DNA from: Frondihabitans sp. Leaf304
GTDB taxonomy: Bacteria > Actinomycetota > Actinomycetes > Actinomycetales > Microbacteriaceae
Direction of reading: 5' to 3'
NCBI RefSeq assembly: GCF_001423105.1
Contig: NZ_LMNV01000005.1
Location: 343,289-407,288 of the forward strand
DNA length: 64,000 nt
In this document: piece by piece, positions 59,586 to 64,000 of the stretch
Layout of the letters: every line of letters starts with the position of its first letter
How positions within the stretch are numbered: position 1 is the first letter of the stretch
Notes under the pieces: model-generated
Database searches by the model: none
What the model was told of the DNA's origin: nothing
What the model saw: the letters and a program-made list of their open reading frames with translations, nothing else
Made by a program: the position numbers and the translations under genes

Positions 59586-59870
59586 CGTGTGCTGCGGGGA
59601 TCGGCTGCGGGCTGCGCTGCGCGGCTGGCTGAGACCCGCCTGGCCGTCAGAAACCCGCACAGCCGGCATGAACAGCACGCCTAGCCGCGGCGTCCGTGCC
59701 GATCGGCGAGCGTTCGTGCCGGTCGTGGGGGTTTCAGAGCGGCGGGGGCAGGATCCTGCGGTCCGCCGCTCAGCCAGCCCTCGCGGCGCCTTAACTGCCG
59801 AGTGGCGGCATCTGCCGCTCCGGCCGAAGCCGAAGTCGCAGATGCCGCCACTCGGGGCAGGCGGGCGGGG
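59586..59870. other. Gap between convergent livJ and livF
   Basis: Apart from the livJ terminator and the palindrome at 59795-59860 I see nothing here. The short open frames are typical GC-rich noise without ribosome sites. Confidence 0.6.
59795..59860. repeat. Long intergenic palindrome between livJ and livF
   Basis: The left arm ends CCGAGTGGCGGCATCTGC-type at 59815 and the right arm starts GCAGATGCCGCCACTCGG at 59838: 18 bp perfect, extended by CTGCC/GGCAG with a two-base bulge. The 22-nt loop holds CGGC CGAA GCCG. It may terminate the livH-G-M-F transcript. Confidence 0.75.
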
Positions 59871-60656
59871 TTACTCGCCGTCGACGTCTTTCGCCAGGGT
59901 GCCGAGGTAGAGCTCGATCACCTTCGGGTCGTCGGCCAGCTCGCGACCCGTGCCCGAGTAGGCGTTGCGGCCCTGGTCGAGCACGTAGCCGCGGTCGCAG
60001 ATCTGCAGGCAGCGGCGGGCGTTCTGCTCGACCATGATCACCGAGACGCCGGCCTTGTTGATGCGACGGGTGCGGATGAAGGTCTCGTCTTGACGCACGG
60101 GGGAGAGCCCGGCACTCGGCTCGTCGAGCAGCAGCACCTTCGGGTCCATCATCAGGGCTCGTGCCATCGCGACACTCTGACGCTCGCCACCCGACAGCGA
60201 GCCGGCGCGCTGGTCGCGACGGTCTCGGAGCACGGGGAAGAGATCGAAGATGACGTCGAGGCGCTCCTCGAACTTCTTCGGGCGGAGGAACATGCCCATC
60301 TGGAGGTTCTCGACGATGGTCAGCGACGGGAAGACATTGTTCGTCTGCGGAACGAACCCGACACCGGCCTGGACCAGCTTGTTGGCCTTCAGATTGGTGA
60401 TGTCGCGGCCCGCAAGCGTGACCGACCCGGAGTGGATCTTGACGCCGCCGAACAGCGCCTTGAGCAGCGTCGACTTTCCCGCGCCGTTCGGCCCGATGAT
60501 GCCGATGAGCTCGCCCGGATAGCAGACGAGGTCGCAGTCGTTCAGGATGTTGACGCCTGGGAGGTAGCCGGCGACGAGGTGCTCAGCGCGCATGATCGGC
60601 TCCTGGCCGGCGAACTTCTCCGTGCCCTTGTGGGTGCTGGTGTCGAGGATGCTCAT
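59871..60656 (-). CDS. livF: Branched-chain amino acid ABC transporter ATPase LivF
   Basis: A 261-aa ABC ATPase. Walker A GPNGAGKSTLL, signature LSGGERQSVAMA and Walker B VLLLDEPSAGLSP are present; VGFVPQTNNVFPSLTIVENL is typical of LivF. It is the last gene of the minus-strand operon and its start overlaps livG by four bases. Confidence 0.93.
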   Translation of the reverse strand: MSILDTSTHKGTEKFAGQEPIMRAEHLVAGYLPGVNILNDCDLVCYPGELIGIIGPNGAGKSTLLKALFGGVKIHSGSVTLAGRDITNLKANKLVQAGVGFVPQTNNVFPSLTIVENLQMGMFLRPKKFEERLDVIFDLFPVLRDRRDQRAGSLSGGERQSVAMARALMMDPKVLLLDEPSAGLSPVRQDETFIRTRRINKAGVSVIMVEQNARRCLQICDRGYVLDQGRNAYSGTGRELADDPKVIELYLGTLAKDVDGE

Positions 60657-61684
60657 GCTTTGCCTTCCGATGCCTTGCCGTCTGCGCCGTGCTCGGTCTC
60701 GGCCCGGGCGGCGTCCTCTTCTTTGACCTCGGCCTCGAGCTCTTCGAGTGAGTCGTCGGTGAGGAGGGAGTCGTCACCGAGGTCGGTGTCGTGGTGGGCG
60801 CCGAGGTAGGCGTCGATCACGGCCTGGTTGTCCATCACCGTGTCGGCGGGCCCCTCGGCGACGATCTTGCCCTCGGCCATGACGATGACCCAGTCCGAGA
60901 TGTGCCGAACCATGTGCATGTCGTGCTCGACGAAGAGGACGGTGGTGCCCTCGTCGCGGAGGCTCTGGATGTGCCCGAGCAGCGACTGCGTCAGCGCGGG
61001 GTTCACGCCGGCCATGGGCTCGTCGAGCATGATCATCTCGGGGTCGCTCATGAGCGCCCGAGCCATCTCGAGGAGCTTGCGCTGGCCGCCCGAGAGGCTG
61101 CCCGCGTAGTCGTCCTTCTTCTCGTAGAGCTTGAAGCGCTGCAGCAGGTCTTCGGCCTTCGCCTCGATCTCGGCCTCGCGCTTCTTCCAGAGCGGCTTGA
61201 CGATCGCGATGAAGAAGTTCTCGCCCGGCTGGTCGCGCGCTCCGAGGAGCATGTTCTGCATCACCGTCAGGCGCGAAAGCGCCTTGGTCAGCTGAAACGT
61301 GCGCACCATGCCGCTCTTGGCGACCTTCGCCGCGCCGACCGCGCCCATCGCCTTGCCGTCGAAGACCCAGCGGGCGGTGCCCTCGCCCCGGTTGGTGAGC
61401 GACGGAGCCGAGTTCGGCTTGTCGAAACCGGTGAGGAGGTTGAAGAACGTGGTCTTACCGGCGCCGTTCGGGCCGATCAGCGCGGTGATGGCGCCGCGCT
61501 GCACCTCGACGTGCTGCACATCGACGGCCGTCATGCCCCCGAATTTGCGGATCACATTGTCGACGGTGAGGATCGGGTTCGGTTTGGCGGATCCTGGTTG
61601 TTCGGAGACGGTCGCGAGCTTCTTGCGAAGTTCGACGCGGTCGTAGTCGTAACCGGGCTTCAGGTTGGTTGTGGTCTCAGACAC
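60653..61684 (-). CDS. livG: Branched-chain amino acid ABC transporter ATPase LivG
   Basis: A 343-aa ABC ATPase, about 80 longer than usual. Walker A GPNGAGKTTFFNLLTG, signature LSGGQRKLLEMA and Walker B MIMLDEPMAGVNP are present. Extra residues lie at both ends: a charged N-terminus of about 40 and an acidic Glu/Asp tail (DDSLEELEAEVKEEDAARAE). Overlaps livM and livF. Confidence 0.93.
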   Translation of the reverse strand: MSETTTNLKPGYDYDRVELRKKLATVSEQPGSAKPNPILTVDNVIRKFGGMTAVDVQHVEVQRGAITALIGPNGAGKTTFFNLLTGFDKPNSAPSLTNRGEGTARWVFDGKAMGAVGAAKVAKSGMVRTFQLTKALSRLTVMQNMLLGARDQPGENFFIAIVKPLWKKREAEIEAKAEDLLQRFKLYEKKDDYAGSLSGGQRKLLEMARALMSDPEMIMLDEPMAGVNPALTQSLLGHIQSLRDEGTTVLFVEHDMHMVRHISDWVIVMAEGKIVAEGPADTVMDNQAVIDAYLGAHHDTDLGDDSLLTDDSLEELEAEVKEEDAARAETEHGADGKASEGKA

Positions 61685-62663
61685 TGAACGACAGCTCCCT
61701 CTTATTACCCAGGATTCCCTGTGGTCTGAAGATGATCAGGCACATAAGTGCGATTCCGACGAGAACGTACGAGAACTGCACGGTCTGCTGGGCTCCCATG
61801 ATCGAGTCGGGGATGAAATCCTGCGCCAGCGTCTGGATGAGCAGACGCATGACGAAGAACAGGATCGCGCCGAGCACGGGGCCGAAGACGGTCGCCGCGC
61901 CACCCAGTAGCAGCGCCGTGTAGATGAAGAACGTCGTCGAACGACCGAGGCCGTCCGGCTGCACCGACGACGGCAGCACGTAGATGATTCCGGCGATCGC
62001 GCCGATCACACCGCCGAGCACCAGCGCCTGCAGCTTGTAGCTGTAGACGTTCTTGCCCAGGCTGCGAACTGCGTCTTCGTCTTCGCGGATGCCCTTGAGC
62101 AGGCGACCCCACGGGCTGCGGGCGAGAGCCCAGATCAGCAGGAGGAAGAGGGCGACGAGGCTCCAGCCGACGATGCGGATCCACCAGCCGTTGACGCCGT
62201 TGTTGTCGTACGTGAACCACAAGATGGTGGTCGTGCCGTTCGGCAGGGGCGAGAGGGCGGTGAAGGCGCCGTTGTACGAGTTGCCGGTGATGCCGTTCGA
62301 TCCGCCGGTGAGATCGGTGAGGATGCTCGAGCGGCCGACCATCCGGATGATCTCGGCGGCCGAGATCGTGACTATCGCGAGATAGTCGCCCCGCAGTTTG
62401 AGCGTCGGTAGACCGAGGATGAACGCGAAGACGAGCGCGCAGAGCATGGCGACCAGGACGGCCGCGAAGATCGGCAGACCCCGCTCGACCGCGATGGCGA
62501 AGCCGTAGGCGCCCAGCAGCAGGAACGCCGCCTGACCGATGTTGAGCAGACCCGCGAAACCGAAGTGCACGTTGAGGCCGATCGCCGCGATGGCGAAGGC
62601 GGCCGTCGTCGGCGCGAGCGCCTGGACGGTCAGGGATTGGAAGAGATTGACGATGTAGTCCAT
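61677..62663 (-). CDS. livM: Branched-chain amino acid ABC transporter permease LivM
   Basis: A 328-aa permease with about nine membrane helices. The LivM features FGFAGLLNIGQAAFLLLGAY and the cytoplasmic EAA-like loop SPWGRLLKGIREDEDAVRSLG are conserved. GGGAGACA precedes the start on the minus strand, 12 bases after livH. Overlaps livG by eight bases. Confidence 0.93.
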   Translation of the reverse strand: MDYIVNLFQSLTVQALAPTTAAFAIAAIGLNVHFGFAGLLNIGQAAFLLLGAYGFAIAVERGLPIFAAVLVAMLCALVFAFILGLPTLKLRGDYLAIVTISAAEIIRMVGRSSILTDLTGGSNGITGNSYNGAFTALSPLPNGTTTILWFTYDNNGVNGWWIRIVGWSLVALFLLLIWALARSPWGRLLKGIREDEDAVRSLGKNVYSYKLQALVLGGVIGAIAGIIYVLPSSVQPDGLGRSTTFFIYTALLLGGAATVFGPVLGAILFFVMRLLIQTLAQDFIPDSIMGAQQTVQFSYVLVGIALMCLIIFRPQGILGNKRELSFSV

Positions 62664-62675
62664 GAGTTGTCTCCC

Positions 62676-64000
62676 TTAACCGATGCGCTCGCGGCGGCCG
62701 AAGATGCCCTGCGGCCGGAACAGCAGGATGAGGATGAGGATGAGGAGGGCCGTCGCGTACTTGAAGTCACCGGGGAGCACGAGGTTCGTGAGCTCAACGA
62801 TGATGCCGACGATCATGGAACCGACCAGGGCGCCGAACGCCGTGCCGAGGCCGCCGAGGGTCACCGCGGCGAAGATCAGCAGAAGGATCTGCAGACCGGT
62901 CTGCCAGTTCACCCCGTTCAACACGAGGCCGAGCATGACGCCCGAGAGGCCGGCGAGACCGGCGGCGACAGTCCACACGAGGCGGATGATCCGGTCGACG
63001 TCGATGCCGGAGGCGGCGGCGAGCGACGGGTTGTCCGAGACCGCGCGGGTGGCACGGCCGGTGCGGGTCTTCAGGAGGAAGAAGCCGGCGCCGGCGAGCA
63101 CGACGATCGAGATGCCCATTGCGACGTACGACTGGATGGTCAGCGTCACGCCGCCGATCGTCACCGTCTGGGGGTTGGCGGTCGAGATGCGCACCGTGGC
63201 CGCGCCGTAGAAGTACTGGAACGCGTACTGCAGGGCGATCGAGAGACCGATGGTGACGATCATGAGCTGCGTCAGGCTGAGCCGCTTCTTGCGCAGCGGC
63301 TTCCAGATCAGGGCGTCTTGGAAGAACCCGGTGGCCGCCGAGATCACCACCGTGACGACCGCGGCGAGGATGAGGTTGAGCCCCAGCACGTTCGCGAACG
63401 TGTAGGCGAGCAACCCGCCGAGCGTCACCTGCTCGCCGTGGGCGAAGCTCTGGAGGCCGGTGGTGCCGTAGACCAGCGAGAGGCCGATGGCAGCGAGGGC
63501 CAGAAGGAGGCCGAGCCGGATCCCGGAGACCGCCTGCTGGGCGAAGCGCTGCCAGGTGACGTCGTTGGTCGCGGCGTTGTCGATCGTTGCGCCCTTCGTG
63601 GTCGTCAGCTGGAAGAGCGTTCCGGCCGACGAGCCGAGACTCACCTGGACCTTGCGGTCGTTCGTGCCGGCGTTCGCCAGGAACTGCCCGCTCGGCAGGG
63701 TCGACTCGTCGAGCGACACGGTGTAGGTGCCCGCCGTCTTGGCCGGAATCACCCAGCGGCCGACCGCATTCGTCGTGCCGGTGAGGGCATCGCCCGACTC
63801 GGGCTTCGCCGAGATGGTGACGCCCTCGGCGGGCTTGCCGTCGCTGGTCTTCAGCGTGCCCTGGATGCACGCGGTCGTCGCGTCGGCCACACAGGTCGTG
63901 GTCGCCGCCTGCGCCGAGGTCGGCGCGAGCACGAGCGAGGCGAGGCTGGCCAGCAGCCCGAGCATCAGCAGTGATGCCACGACGACCAGCGAGTGGCGGG
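62676..64000 (-). CDS. livH: LivH permease with N-terminal extracytoplasmic domain (5' end probably outside)
   Basis: The C-terminal 290 residues form a LivH permease (QSFAHGEQVTLGGLLAY, the GRATRAVSDNPSLAAASGID loop, FRPQGIFGRRERIG end). In front is a signal peptide ending LAPTSAQA, then about 100 residues with TLKTSDGKPAEGVTISAKP and GTYTVSLDES, a carboxypeptidase-regulatory or Ig-like fold. GTG 63980 could start the protein, but the frame continues to the window edge with RHSLVVV in front, so the true start is likely beyond 64000. Confidence 0.88.
   Translation of the reverse strand, partial: RHSLVVVASLLMLGLLASLASLVLAPTSAQAATTTCVADATTACIQGTLKTSDGKPAEGVTISAKPESGDALTGTTNAVGRWVIPAKTAGTYTVSLDESTLPSGQFLANAGTNDRKVQVSLGSSAGTLFQLTTTKGATIDNAATNDVTWQRFAQQAVSGIRLGLLLALAAIGLSLVYGTTGLQSFAHGEQVTLGGLLAYTFANVLGLNLILAAVVTVVISAATGFFQDALIWKPLRKKRLSLTQLMIVTIGLSIALQYAFQYFYGAATVRISTANPQTVTIGGVTLTIQSYVAMGISIVVLAGAGFFLLKTRTGRATRAVSDNPSLAAASGIDVDRIIRLVWTVAAGLAGLSGVMLGLVLNGVNWQTGLQILLLIFAAVTLGGLGTAFGALVGSMIVGIIVELTNLVLPGDFKYATALLILILILLFRPQGIFGRRERIG

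Noticed and set aside
59587..59910. A possible 107-residue gene between livJ and livF
   Set aside because: It runs through a long palindrome, has no ribosome site or -10 box, and its residues look random.
62565..63974. A 469-residue plus-strand frame opposite livH
   Set aside because: Highly charged Glu/Arg/Asp composition, no ribosome site, and it lies antisense to a clear permease.

Overview
The window is high-GC DNA with actinobacterial features: GTG and occasional TTG starts, a LID-less adenylate kinase, a solitary groES under CIRCE control, PASTA-free wall and ribosomal clusters, and probable leaderless mRNAs. The gene content and the B-type-peptidoglycan-compatible pair of alanine racemases suggest Microbacteriaceae or a close relative. 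That placement is inference; no rRNA gene lies in the window. I see no rRNA, tRNA, CRISPR array, prophage or insertion sequence.

Layout. Bases 1-1405 hold the end of an unknown gene and a two-domain GNAT acetyltransferase. Bases 1591-15722 are a complete monoderm type IV pilus locus in the order pilB, pilT, pilC, three tandem type IV pilins, three minor pilin-like proteins, pilD, pilM, pilN, pilO. Two of the pilins have duplicated upstream control regions, and all three have their own hairpin. After two small membrane proteins (15905-16982) comes the str cluster (rpsL, rpsG, fusA, tuf; 17252-21687).

Between tuf and rpsJ sits a short accessory block (21888-24060): an MT0933/Rv0909-type antitoxin-like protein, a poxvirus/bacterial-type topoisomerase IB, and a DarT-family (DUF4433) DNA ADP-ribosyltransferase with an added Cys/His N-terminus and no DarG partner. 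The S10-spc ribosomal cluster follows (24514-34157; S14 is missing), then secY, adk, map, a convergent LytR-CpsA-Psr protein, and the infA-rpmJ-rpsM-rpsK-rpoA-rplQ-truA, rplM-rpsI and glmM units (to 45580).

Bases 45611-54156 combine cell wall and tRNA modification: coaA (minus strand) diverges from glmS, acpS, two overlapping alanine racemase genes and tsaE, then tsaB, rimI and tsaD. The rest holds a GQQP-repeat DUF4190-like membrane protein, a methyltransferase, groES with two CIRCE operators, rarD, and a branched-chain amino acid ABC transporter: livJ on the plus strand facing livF-livG-livM-livH on the minus strand. livH runs to or past the window edge and carries an extracytoplasmic fusion domain.

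Other structure: long intergenic imperfect palindromes (six located), two of which (252-334 and 42050-42134) are copies of one dispersed repeat, and a series of start codons placed 6-8 nt after a TAnnnT box, which suggests leaderless transcripts. The most system-like novelties are the duplicated pilin control module and the topoisomerase IB / DarT-like pair.
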